Source: Pontivivens nitratireducens | Lineage (GTDB): Bacteria; Pseudomonadota; Alphaproteobacteria; Rhodobacterales; Rhodobacteraceae | NCBI RefSeq assembly: GCF_014235845.1 | Contig: NZ_JACJUQ010000009.1 | Coordinates: forward strand, 62,001-126,000 | Direction of reading: 5' to 3' | DNA: 64,000 nucleotides | In this document: one piece after another, positions 19,001 to 26,700 of the stretch | Numbering within the stretch: position 1 is the first letter of the stretch | Layout: every line of letters starts with the position of its first letter | The notes under the pieces: model-generated | Seen by the model: the letters and a program-made list of their open reading frames with translations, nothing else | Databases searched by the model: none | What the model was told of the DNA's origin: nothing | Made by a program: the position numbers and the translations under genes

Positions 19001-22000
19001 GGCCGATGTGACCAGCGCCGGTGGGAACGCCATTCGCCTGACGCATGACGGCTCCGCTCTGGCGGAGATTACCGTTACCGACAACGCCACGATCAACGGT
19101 GGTGGCGATTACGGTATCGTCGCGGATGCCAGCAGCGCGCTGCGGATTTTCACGGAGGCGGGAACCTCCGTCACCGGTGGGAATACCGGCATTTACGCCG
19201 AGAGTGACGGGCCGGGGCAGATGGTTCTCGACCTGAACGGAACGACGACCGGAACCGCCGACATGGGTGTCTTCGCGACGCAAAGCGGCAGCGGAACGGG
19301 TATGGATGTCGATATCGACGGTGTGGTCATGGCCGGCACCGACGGTCTGAACCTGAGCAGCAGTGCCGGCGGCACGATGGATATCGACGTCACCGCCATG
19401 GTGAGCGGCGGCACGCGCGGTGCCCTGATCGAGAGCAGCGCCGCTGATATTGATCTGAATACGGCGGCGCAAATCACCGGCTTGAACGGAAACGGGGTCG
19501 AGATTGCGGCGACCGGCACCGGCACGGTTGTGATGGCGGATATCAACGCAGGTGTTCAGGGAAGCGGCGCAAATACCGGAATCTCGATCGAGAATGCGGC
19601 GGTCAATGCAGGCGCCACCACGCTGCTGCTGGATGGCGCGGTCACGATGTCCGCCCCGGCGGCGGGTTCGAGCGGCGTTTCGGTTACGCAATCATCCGCG
19701 ACATCCACTGCGGATGTGACGGTGGCCAGCGGCGTAACGGGCACGATCAGCGACGCGTTTTCGGGCTTGGTGGTCACCACGCAAGCGGGCGGCGCGACCG
19801 ATATCGACATTGCCGGGGCCATCGCCCTGACGGGCGCCAGCACCGGCAGCGATGTGGGCATCGGCGTGACCCATGCGGGGCAGGGCGCGCTGACCCTCGA
19901 CACGCTGGGCACGGGTACGGTCAGCATTGCGGGAAGCGGCACCGGCATCGTTCTGGACTCGGCTTCCGGCGCGGCCATCACGGCCAATATCGGCGGGGAC
20001 GTGGATGCAGGCGGTGACGGCATCGTCGCAACAGTGGCGAGCGGTGGTCTGGACGGCGATCTGAGCCTGACGACAACGGCGGATACGATTGCACGGGCGG
20101 GCGACGGCGTGCAGGCGACACAGTTCGGCACGGGGGCCACGACGGTCAGCCTCGACGATGTGCAGGCATCCCTCACCGGTGTGAGTGTCACGAACGCAAA
20201 CGCGGCCTCGGTGGCGGCGACGACGCTGACGCTCAACGGCGAGGTGACGGGCATCGGCGGGTTGGGCAACCGGACCGGGGGAATCGGTGTCGATGTCTCC
20301 TCGCTTTCCGGCGGGCTTGCGACGGTAACGCTGAACGGAGCGGTCAAATCGACCGGTACCGGCCTGAATGTCGATAACGCCACCGGTAACGTCGATATCA
20401 ATTTGGCAAGCACCGGGTCCATCGACTCCTCGACGGGGGCGATGGTCGTGTCGGGTGGAGACGGGGACGTCTCGATCACGACGGACGGATCGGTTGCGGG
20501 ACAGACGGGCGGCATATTCGCCACCGCCGATGCGCTCGGCGGGCAGATCGACATCACAACCAATGCGACGGTCCAGACGGCGACCGGCACTGCGGTCGAG
20601 GCGACCGCCGCGAATGGCGGGATCACCCTCGACATCAACGATGCGGTCACCGCAACCGATGCGAGCGCCGTCGGCGTGAACGCGACCGCGAACACGATCC
20701 TCGCGGATATCTCGGGTCCGATCACTTCGGGTGGCACCTCGATCCTGATGAGCAGCAATGCCGCGCCGGGCGGGACCGATGTGATCGATCTGGATGTGAG
20801 CGGGGCGATCACCTCGAACACGGGCCGGGGCATGCAGGTCAGCTCGACCGGGGCACCGATCCTGATTGACCTTTCCGCTGAGGTTTCTGCCGCGACGGGT
20901 GGCGTTTCCGCCAGTGGAGCGGGGGCGATCACGTTCACGGCGACGGGCGCGGGCGACATTGGCACGCTTGCCGGAACAGGGCTTGAAATCTCCTCCACCT
21001 CGCAACCGGCGACGGTCCTGGCGGGCGGAACGGTTTCGGGTGAAACCGGGATCAGCGTCACGGGCGGCGTGGTCGATATCACGACGAATGACGACGTGAC
21101 CGGCACCGTGAACGAGGGGATCGTGGCGGCGGGAACCGTCTCGACCGAAATCCTCACCACGGGGGCAGTACAGGGTGTCACGCAGGGTATCGGCGCGTCG
21201 GCTGACGGAGATGTGACCGTGACCGCCGACGGAATGGTCACGGCGACCGGCGGTGATGCCATCGTCGCACGCGCGACCAACGGCGTGGTCAGCATTGCAA
21301 CATCCCAAGCGGTGACCGGCTCGCAGAATGGTATCGTCGTGGGCGATGCCGGGTTCAGCGAAACCGACGCGGGTGATTACATCCTCGACATCGAGGGCGC
21401 GGTGACCGGTACGGCCGGCACCGGGATCGAGGTCAATCAGGCGGGTCTGGGTGCGGTCGATATCGACGTGGACGGCCCTGTCGTCGCCGGCACGACCGGC
21501 CTTGCGGCAACGATGGCGAACGCGGCATCCTCGGCATCGTTCGACGTAACGACCACGGCTGCGGGCACGATCACCTCGGGCATGGATGGCATTGTTGCGA
21601 TCAATGACGGCACCGGCCCGACGACGATTCAGTTGCAAGGTGCGGTCGATGCCGGTGGAAACGGTGCGACGATCACGGCCGCTGACGGCGGCCCGGTGTT
21701 GTTTGCAAACTCCGCTACCATCGATAGCGACGCGACCGGGCTGGAGCTTTCGACCGGGGGCGCAAATGCGCTGGTGAATGTGGATGGACGCATCGCTGCG
21801 GCGGATGGCGGCGTCATTGCCGACGTTTCGAATGCCGGAACGATCACGTTTGCCAACACGGCCGCGATTGACGCGGGTACGGGCGCGGCAGTCAGCCTGA
21901 CCGCCGATACCGGCGCGGTTTCAGCGACAATCGACGCGGCGCTGGGACAGATTGCCGGTGCGACGGCGACCTCTGGCCTGGACATCACGACGTCCGGAAT

Positions 22001-24797
22001 GATCGTGGCCGACGTGAACGCGAATATCGATGTGATCGGTGACGCGCTGAGCCTTGTGCAGAATGGCGACAACACGGTGACACTGGATGTGGATGCCGAT
22101 GTGACCAGTGCGAACGGCGCGATTGCAGCAATCTCGAACGCGGGCAACGCGCTGACGGATGTGGCTATCGCGGCGGGCACCACTTCGCAGGGTGTGAGCG
22201 GAATCTCCATCGACAGTGGCGCGACGGGCAGTGGGGCCAGGCAGGTCCTGATCGCGGGCTCGGTCACGGCGACGGGCGGATCGGCGCTCAGCCTTTCCTC
22301 CACCGCGGCGGGGACATCCTCGACGGTTGAGGTGGCGGATGGCGGTCTTCTGAGCGGATCGACCACGGGTCTGAGCCTGGTGGAGGTGTCCGCCCCCGTC
22401 GATCTGGACATTGCAGGTACGGTATCAGGGGGAACCACAGCGGTGGAGATCTCCGGCACGGGGGCCACGATTGATCTCGATCTGGATGATACGGCGATTG
22501 TGTCGGGCGGTACGAACGGCGTCGTTGTGACCTCCGGCATGGCGACGGCGATCACTGCCGATATTGCCTCCGGCGCGACTGTGACGGGCACGGGGGGCGC
22601 GGCACTCGCGTTCGATGTGAGCGGAACCTCCAGTCTGGACCTGACCATCGGCGGCATCGTTTCGGGCGATACGGGGTTGAGCCTGTCGGGCGATACGGGC
22701 GCGCCGATCATCGTGGCGCTGCAAGGTCAGCTGATCGGAACGGGCGGCACCGGCATCGACGCGTCGGGCCTGCTGTTGAACCTGAGCCTGGATGGCGATC
22801 TGACCGGTGACATTCTGGGCGGCGCGCCGGGATCGTCGCTGGTCTTCACCTCCGGTGTGGTCGATGGCGACATCATGCTGGCCTCCGGCGTCGATACGAT
22901 TGATCTGGGAACCGTAGACGTGACGGGGACGATCAATACCGGCGACGGTGCCGATACCGTTACGATGAGCAATGGCGAGCAGCGGATCGGAACGGCGGCG
23001 GGCGCGACGGATCCGAAGCTTGACCTCGGCGCGGGTGACGACAGGCTGATCGTCGTCGGTGCGGGTGGTCAGTTCGATGATCTGGACGGCGACGGCATTC
23101 TGGACGTTCGTCAGGATGAGGTGGGCGACTCCAACGCGCGGCTGTTCTCGGCCTCCGGCGGTGCCGGAACGGGGGATGTCATCACCATCAGCGACGCGAC
23201 GACCTCGGCCGAGGCGTTCGAGGACTTCACCGATTTCGAAACGTTGATCCTGAACGCGACCACGTTCGACACGGCGCAACTGGGCGGTACGACACGGATG
23301 CTGACGTTCCGGGACCTGGTCATCGGGGCCGGGTCCAAACTGCTCGGGGACGGCAACTCCCCCATGCGCACCACGACGATGGGCAGCGTGACCAATGGCG
23401 GTATCGGCATCGACCTGCGCGACCAGACGATGGGTACGATCGACGCCGTCGCGGGTGACGGGGATGATGCGCTGATCATCGGCGGTGATTATATCGGGGA
23501 CGGTGGCACCATCTTCCTGGACGCGGCGCTCGATGCGACTGGTGAGGGGTCGCCGGACCGGGCGGGTGATCCCGACGGGCCGGATGCCGATTTCATCGTC
23601 GTGGGCGGCGATGTCAGCGGAACGTCCACTGTCATTGTCGTCAACGATATCGGCAACGGTGTCGGCTCGCTCACCGGTGCCACCGGGATCGTTCTGGTGG
23701 AGGTCGATGGCAACGCCACGGTCGGTGACTTCACTCTCGCCGGGGGTACGATTTCCACGGCGGGATTCATCTATTCCCTCGATTTCGACAGCGTGAATTC
23801 CGCGTTCGTCCTGCGATCCGAGGTTTCGGGCGCGGCGATGCAATATCCCGTTGTCGCAAACGCCGCCTTCGGGTTCGGTGTCGATCTGCTGGGCACAATG
23901 GCGCAGCGCAGTGCGGCGCGTCAGGGATACGGCGCGCAGGCCGATCTGGGTGAGATGCAGCAGCTCAGCTTTGCCGAGGTTGAGCGCGGCTATGCCGGGG
24001 GCAGTTGGATCCGGGTTCTGGCGGCCAGCGGGGAGTCGGACGGTGACATCACCGGGCTGCCGATCGACGCCGATTTCGACCACAGCCGCACCGCCATTCA
24101 GGCGGGCTATGATTTCGAGCTGTCGCGGACCGCGACATCGACCGTCATGGGCAGTGTATCCATCCACGCCGGGCGCATGACACAGGATGCGAGCGGCGCG
24201 GGCGGGGCGATCCGGGCGGATGGCGATGCGGATATGTTCGGCTTGGGCTTCGGCGCGACCTACACCACCAATACCGGGTTCTACATGGATGCGGGTATCA
24301 ACGTGTCGTCCTTCGACTTCAGCTTCGACACCACAGGTGCCGGGCGCGGCGACACGGATGGAACGGCCGTCACGGCGAAGGTGGAGGTTGGTCAGCGGTT
24401 CGAGATGGACAACATCACCCTGATCCCGCAGGCGCAGTTGACGGTGGGTCAGACCAGCATCGACAGCTTTACCGACAGTATCGGTGTTGACGTCGATTTC
24501 GACGATGGCGATTTCGCGGAACTGCGCCTGGGCGTCCGGGCCGAGAGCGAGCTGGCCAATGGCGGCTTGCTGTACGGTGGGCTGGACGTCATCAGCGATC
24601 TGTCGGGTGAGACGACGACCACCGTCGCCGGAACGGAGCTGAGCTATGAGGAAGACGGCGCGTCGGTGAAGTTTTCGGGCGGCTTCCGCTCGGCCCCGCT
24701 CGGCGCGACCTCCAGCTTCTTTGGTGAGCTTGGATATGAAAACGGTTCCGACCGGAGCGAGACGACGGTGACTGGCGGTGTTTCGCTGCGCTTCTGA
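13020..24797 (+). CDS. Giant type V autotransporter, beta-helix passenger with C-terminal barrel
   Basis: The product has 3,925 residues. A Sec signal peptide is clear: a basic MTFQTPRK start, a hydrophobic core and an AQA cleavage site near residue 31. The passenger (~40-3600) consists of short beta-strand repeats rich in Gly, Thr, Ser, Asp and Val, with recurring G-x-V-T-G and ITT-x-G-x-G motifs, typical of right-handed beta-helix autotransporters; Cys is almost absent after the N terminus. Residues ~3640-3925 show alternating strands and end in GGVSLRF, with terminal Phe as in autotransporter beta-barrels. It is therefore expected to export itself through BamA-assisted insertion and display the passenger on the cell surface. 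The ribosome site (AGGACAG) is weak. Fifteen bases separate it from the next gene, so cotranscription with the 284-residue protein and the radical SAM gene is likely. The ligand is unknown. Confidence 0.88.
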   Translation: MTFQTPRKSFALSTAIVGMGLMSFPVIAQAGSCTQVAPLTFECSGAPDNVNDTTQTVAAGATGTLTFLAGAGVDTTGLAGTKEEDALRVAAGTGAGSFTTTIVATGSLTSNSNALVLSPLGSADEGFVQTVNLAGTVTGGADSAYDGYGILLLDEAPAGGGFGSSDINAVINVEGTGSVSGSVGAIQSLTSQSFTLNNDGSVVATTGAAVEIVGGDVALDNTATITGVSGGFSATTSGAATIVNSGTITTTDNAAVSLTVNSNSDLGNAELRTITNTGSITSTNGWAVDVSNDQSMDQLRELTLNLGGTVAGGSRLGSSAGASQINVTGTVTNDGNAVEVSGAGNTDIDVSATGSVVSTGAMGIVQSTTGSGGIDVNVAAGGSVQGATGGASLTNNGSGAVDVGVSGTVIGLSGSALSIADTVAGAGTSVDLASGSTVTGVAGGIVVTANGSGPASVDLDGSVTASDAAGTGVSVTAGGANTSTTVTQGAPGAISGGAQAIVVSNTATGATTGVTLNGSVTQTSATASDAAVALSTSGGAGDMFLTVNGSVTGAASAGSLIAVDNSGAGAATVTLEGGFTVGGTAPDTLIDIDGGAGSAGITLDVQAGAAIASSNGDAINISSDGSGVVDVDIARSVTGTSGDGLDVTTGAAATGVDIDVLAAGTVTGDDVAIRAAHNGTGDLSIDVAGTAGDIVATTGATATNVSVGSTGAGGTMGSITISHAGSGAATVDLDKTGAAGPIDVTTTAGTTATVTSESNVISATGNGIDVDHGGAGLASVESNGAVTAASGTGIAVQTTGAGLSILTGAGGTVDGQGGIVAANNGTGTTIVTTNAAVNATTGTGVEVTGGAGGSDVGVTTNASVNADGAFNAVDVTNDGSGTTTVAVNAATTSGLASAIDITASGAGDVSLTSSAAGDASGTRGAVVSNTGTSSTSIDLDGDLSGTTGFGLDASNGAGAQNMSVITDGTVSSTGGTAVSIANAGSGTTGYTANAAITGGAGGIVLSGSGTTTSLTTGAGGDVSAATVGVDLSNDGSAATIIDLDGDVTSGGSFGVRASNAATATTLSFTTDGTVSSGAAGAAISLSTQSMTDGAINATVNGAVTGGSGGGVALDNSQGALTLITDADGDISATGTGVSLVQNNLGGAVTATLDGTVASTTQDAINISSVGTGDITLTTNDVVTASSGDLDDVAISITQNGVGAVGVTATAATSGGRGIEIFNQGNGLNNVTVNNTASVTGSAGSGIAVASGGAGSAPSGLILIDIDGAVSGNGTEAAVSVTNSATSTQNVTLVADAGITANGTGNAITIGQSAASTGDLSITTNAGGTITAGTGAILDATNEGSGLIDVAIADAVNGGGAGLSMTSGTGGIAFQNSAAGTIDVVGDAITATNANGAAGTGIDIDVNGAVDSASGMAVVTSNLNADTDIDIAAASSAAGTVVEARSTNGDIDVNTALGGTLSTSGSEIAIDARAAGGNVTVGTLDTIDAGNGILANVASGSGDIDIDIAAAITGTAAADSEGVNAINAATDGSIAISNTATGIISGFTTGIRAESASGTGTVTVDLAGAVTGSTDGAELTLRNAGGLDFDLSADLTGTTGAGLEVIGLTDQGVLDIDLNAGGDVAGTTGILLAGGPEVDLDFASAVTATGGHAISVQGRTGGEAVSIVGTAASSVDATGGNGIFVGDQGDSPTNSSFGDITIDMAGTVDSTQTGIAVSQAGAGDIDIDLSGALTAGGNGIDVLTIGAGAATITTTGTIDSTGSGLDIASMGAGNVLLDIDADVTNTGTDSVVQAASLGAGDVRVELDAAVSGLAADSGVEIQNSVGGTVAFVAGADGDITALNTGLAIDNSAGTATLVDTDGDVTGNVGMIVVASGSGAGATTLDAGGDVTGRTGDAITASTTNGDALSITVSGAVTAADDGIDATNTDGTDSTIMVTSTGSVNSVDGGVLLVHSGTGAARIDLDGAVAQSGFIDAQNAVNLTVSSGTQGIIEAGADVTSAGGNAIRLTHDGSALAEITVTDNATINGGGDYGIVADASSALRIFTEAGTSVTGGNTGIYAESDGPGQMVLDLNGTTTGTADMGVFATQSGSGTGMDVDIDGVVMAGTDGLNLSSSAGGTMDIDVTAMVSGGTRGALIESSAADIDLNTAAQITGLNGNGVEIAATGTGTVVMADINAGVQGSGANTGISIENAAVNAGATTLLLDGAVTMSAPAAGSSGVSVTQSSATSTADVTVASGVTGTISDAFSGLVVTTQAGGATDIDIAGAIALTGASTGSDVGIGVTHAGQGALTLDTLGTGTVSIAGSGTGIVLDSASGAAITANIGGDVDAGGDGIVATVASGGLDGDLSLTTTADTIARAGDGVQATQFGTGATTVSLDDVQASLTGVSVTNANAASVAATTLTLNGEVTGIGGLGNRTGGIGVDVSSLSGGLATVTLNGAVKSTGTGLNVDNATGNVDINLASTGSIDSSTGAMVVSGGDGDVSITTDGSVAGQTGGIFATADALGGQIDITTNATVQTATGTAVEATAANGGITLDINDAVTATDASAVGVNATANTILADISGPITSGGTSILMSSNAAPGGTDVIDLDVSGAITSNTGRGMQVSSTGAPILIDLSAEVSAATGGVSASGAGAITFTATGAGDIGTLAGTGLEISSTSQPATVLAGGTVSGETGISVTGGVVDITTNDDVTGTVNEGIVAAGTVSTEILTTGAVQGVTQGIGASADGDVTVTADGMVTATGGDAIVARATNGVVSIATSQAVTGSQNGIVVGDAGFSETDAGDYILDIEGAVTGTAGTGIEVNQAGLGAVDIDVDGPVVAGTTGLAATMANAASSASFDVTTTAAGTITSGMDGIVAINDGTGPTTIQLQGAVDAGGNGATITAADGGPVLFANSATIDSDATGLELSTGGANALVNVDGRIAAADGGVIADVSNAGTITFANTAAIDAGTGAAVSLTADTGAVSATIDAALGQIAGATATSGLDITTSGMIVADVNANIDVIGDALSLVQNGDNTVTLDVDADVTSANGAIAAISNAGNALTDVAIAAGTTSQGVSGISIDSGATGSGARQVLIAGSVTATGGSALSLSSTAAGTSSTVEVADGGLLSGSTTGLSLVEVSAPVDLDIAGTVSGGTTAVEISGTGATIDLDLDDTAIVSGGTNGVVVTSGMATAITADIASGATVTGTGGAALAFDVSGTSSLDLTIGGIVSGDTGLSLSGDTGAPIIVALQGQLIGTGGTGIDASGLLLNLSLDGDLTGDILGGAPGSSLVFTSGVVDGDIMLASGVDTIDLGTVDVTGTINTGDGADTVTMSNGEQRIGTAAGATDPKLDLGAGDDRLIVVGAGGQFDDLDGDGILDVRQDEVGDSNARLFSASGGAGTGDVITISDATTSAEAFEDFTDFETLILNATTFDTAQLGGTTRMLTFRDLVIGAGSKLLGDGNSPMRTTTMGSVTNGGIGIDLRDQTMGTIDAVAGDGDDALIIGGDYIGDGGTIFLDAALDATGEGSPDRAGDPDGPDADFIVVGGDVSGTSTVIVVNDIGNGVGSLTGATGIVLVEVDGNATVGDFTLAGGTISTAGFIYSLDFDSVNSAFVLRSEVSGAAMQYPVVANAAFGFGVDLLGTMAQRSAARQGYGAQADLGEMQQLSFAEVERGYAGGSWIRVLAASGESDGDITGLPIDADFDHSRTAIQAGYDFELSRTATSTVMGSVSIHAGRMTQDASGAGGAIRADGDADMFGLGFGATYTTNTGFYMDAGINVSSFDFSFDTTGAGRGDTDGTAVTAKVEVGQRFEMDNITLIPQAQLTVGQTSIDSFTDSIGVDVDFDDGDFAELRLGVRAESELANGGLLYGGLDVISDLSGETTTTVAGTELSYEEDGASVKFSGGFRSAPLGATSSFFGELGYENGSDRSETTVTGGVSLRF

Positions 24798-24812
24798 TCC
24801 GGGGGCGGCGGG

Positions 24813-25667
24813 ATGATCGATCTCGCCGCTCATCGACATCGGGCGACCGACCCGGCGCGCGATTTCTGCCTTTGGCCCTATGAGCGTCCGTCCCCACCGG
24901 GGAAGGACGCGCTGCGCACCAGTGCCTTGCTGTGGCACAGCTTTGAAGTGGCCGGAAACAGCCACCGGATGATCCCGCTGGTCGAGGCGATCCGCGCCGC
25001 CTTCGGACGCTTCGCGACGGTCTGGGGGCTGAAATGGGATGGGCGCGCGCTGAGCTGGGAATTCTATTTCTATGATTATCGGCGTGAGCAGCGCCGCAGG
25101 AATGTCGCGGATTTCCTGGGCGCGACGGCGGATGTGCTGCCCACATCGCTTGGCGCGCCCGATCATGTTCCCTATTTCATGTTCTCGGTCGAGATGGACG
25201 GGCAGGCAGAGTCTCTGGATCAGATCGACCTTTATATCGGCAATCCCGGCTCCACCGTATCCTCGGGCATCTGCTATGGCTGGACCGGGCAGGCGATGGA
25301 ACTGCGCAACTTCTATTTCTTTTTCGATGCGGTGGAGGAGGCCGGCGCGATCCGGGCCAAGCTGACGGAAAGCGCGCATATGCCCGGGGAACCGGAGGAC
25401 CTGACGCCGTGGTTGTGGCCACAGGTTCAGGCGCAAACCATCGTGGTGGCAAACAAGCGGCAGCGCGACGGGATTTATTTCTCACGTATCGGGGTGGATG
25501 ACCTGATGTTCTGTGCGGACAGGCTGGCCTATCCCGAACCGATCCGGGCCTTTCTCACCCGGCACCGTGACGCCCTTGCCCATCATCTGTATGATGTGGG
25601 CTGGGACTGGGAATGGCGCGACGGTGCGCCGGTCCCGGTGAAGGGTAGTTTTTATGGCCTCCTCTGA
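24813..25667 (+). CDS. Conserved-looking protein of unknown function coupled to a radical SAM gene
   Basis: This 284-residue soluble protein has no signal peptide or membrane segment, and I do not recognise its family. It is rich in aromatic residues (WGLKWDGRALSWEFYFYDYR, NFYFFFDA, DVGWDWEWRDG), suggesting a compact mixed alpha/beta fold. Other regular segments are YIGNPGSTVSSGICYGWTG and IVVANKRQRDGIYFSRIGVD. The ATG lies 15 bp after the autotransporter stop, behind a GGGGGCGGCGGG stretch, and the 3' end overlaps the radical SAM gene by 14 bp, which implies coupled translation. A peptide-recognition or partner role for the radical SAM enzyme, or maturation of the autotransporter, is inferred only from position. 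Confidence 0.7.
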   Translation: MIDLAAHRHRATDPARDFCLWPYERPSPPGKDALRTSALLWHSFEVAGNSHRMIPLVEAIRAAFGRFATVWGLKWDGRALSWEFYFYDYRREQRRRNVADFLGATADVLPTSLGAPDHVPYFMFSVEMDGQAESLDQIDLYIGNPGSTVSSGICYGWTGQAMELRNFYFFFDAVEEAGAIRAKLTESAHMPGEPEDLTPWLWPQVQAQTIVVANKRQRDGIYFSRIGVDDLMFCADRLAYPEPIRAFLTRHRDALAHHLYDVGWDWEWRDGAPVPVKGSFYGLL

Positions 25668-26661
25668 TGCGTTCGATATCGATGCGGCGCTGGCCGCGGT
25701 CAACGCGCCGGGCGCGCGCGGCGGGCTGACCACACCGGCGGCGCGGTTACGCGATCTGCCGCGATTGTCGCTGCGCGATCATGAGAAATACGTCTCTCTG
25801 ACCATGGAGTTCCGCTGCAACCTGAAATGTGTGCACTGCATGATCGAGGGCACGATGGACCGCCTCGCCCCGACAGCCGAGGATACATTTGCCCGCATTC
25901 TGACGGACCAGCAGCAAAACGCCCGGTGGGAGGGGCTGGTGCTGACCGGATCCGAGATCACCCTGCGCCGGGATCTGCCCGACCTCGCGCGGCGGGCGCG
26001 GGCGGCGGGGTTCAGTCACGTTCGGATCCAGACGCACGGGATGCATCTGGCCCGGCCGGGCTACACGGACAGGCTGATCGACGCGGGCGTGGACGAATTT
26101 TTCATATCGGTGGCCGGGTCCGATGCCGAAAGCCACGACCGCATCGTTCAGGTCAAGGGGGCCTGGGACAAGATGCTGCGCGGGATGGAGCATCTGGACA
26201 CATACGACCATATCAACATGATCAGCAATTCGGTGGTCACGACGCTGAGCTATCCCCTGCTGCCAGATATGGTCGATGCGCTCTCACATCTGCGGCGGCT
26301 GATCCAGATGGAGTTCTGGACCTATTTTCCCATGGCCGAAACGGACGAGAAGAACCTCGCCGCGCGTCATGCCGATATCCTGCCGCCCCTGCGGGCGGCG
26401 ATTACCCGGGCCCGCACGCTGGGGCGGTTCGTCGAGGTGAAGAACTTCCCCGAATGTCTGCTGGGTCAGCAGGCCGATGCGCTGGTCAACGCACAGCCTT
26501 TGCTGGTCATCGACCCGGAATTCTGGACCGAATTCGACCGCAACGAATTTCATCAATGCCCGCATCGTGCCCAGTGCACATCGACGGAATGTCTGGGGCT
26601 GAGTGCTGCCTATGTCGCGAAATACGGGGATGAGCGTGACCTGCTGCGCCCCTTGGGGTGA
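25654..26661 (+). CDS. Radical SAM protein with C-terminal cysteine cluster
   Basis: The 335-residue protein carries the radical SAM signature CNLKCVHC: Cys55, Cys59 and Cys62 would bind the [4Fe-4S] cluster that cleaves S-adenosylmethionine. LVLTGSEITLRRDLP (residues ~96-110) fits the SAM-binding GGE-like strand, and further TIM-barrel strands follow (VRIQTHGM, FFISVAGSD). Cys268, Cys302, Cys308 and Cys313 near the C terminus could hold an auxiliary cluster, as in SPASM or twitch enzymes that modify peptides. The gene starts inside the preceding one (14-bp overlap). The substrate is unknown: a protein or peptide target such as the adjacent giant surface proteins is suggested by context, not shown. 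The next gene converges on it 40 bp away. Confidence 0.85.
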   Translation: MASSDAFDIDAALAAVNAPGARGGLTTPAARLRDLPRLSLRDHEKYVSLTMEFRCNLKCVHCMIEGTMDRLAPTAEDTFARILTDQQQNARWEGLVLTGSEITLRRDLPDLARRARAAGFSHVRIQTHGMHLARPGYTDRLIDAGVDEFFISVAGSDAESHDRIVQVKGAWDKMLRGMEHLDTYDHINMISNSVVTTLSYPLLPDMVDALSHLRRLIQMEFWTYFPMAETDEKNLAARHADILPPLRAAITRARTLGRFVEVKNFPECLLGQQADALVNAQPLLVIDPEFWTEFDRNEFHQCPHRAQCTSTECLGLSAAYVAKYGDERDLLRPLG

Positions 26662-26700
26662 GCGCATTGGTGAGACGCGCACCGCCTCGACACAGGCGCG

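Noticed and set aside
17649-21638. Long minus-strand frames (up to 680 codons) inside the autotransporter
   Set aside because: They arise from the repeated GC-rich coding pattern of the plus strand, and their composition is Arg/Asp/Gly-rich without recognisable domains.
22425-25436. A 1,003-codon open frame on the minus strand opposite the autotransporter end and the 284-residue gene
   Set aside because: It has no ribosome site or family features, is rich in Arg and Pro, and mirrors the codon bias of high-GC plus-strand genes, whose opposite frame stays open.
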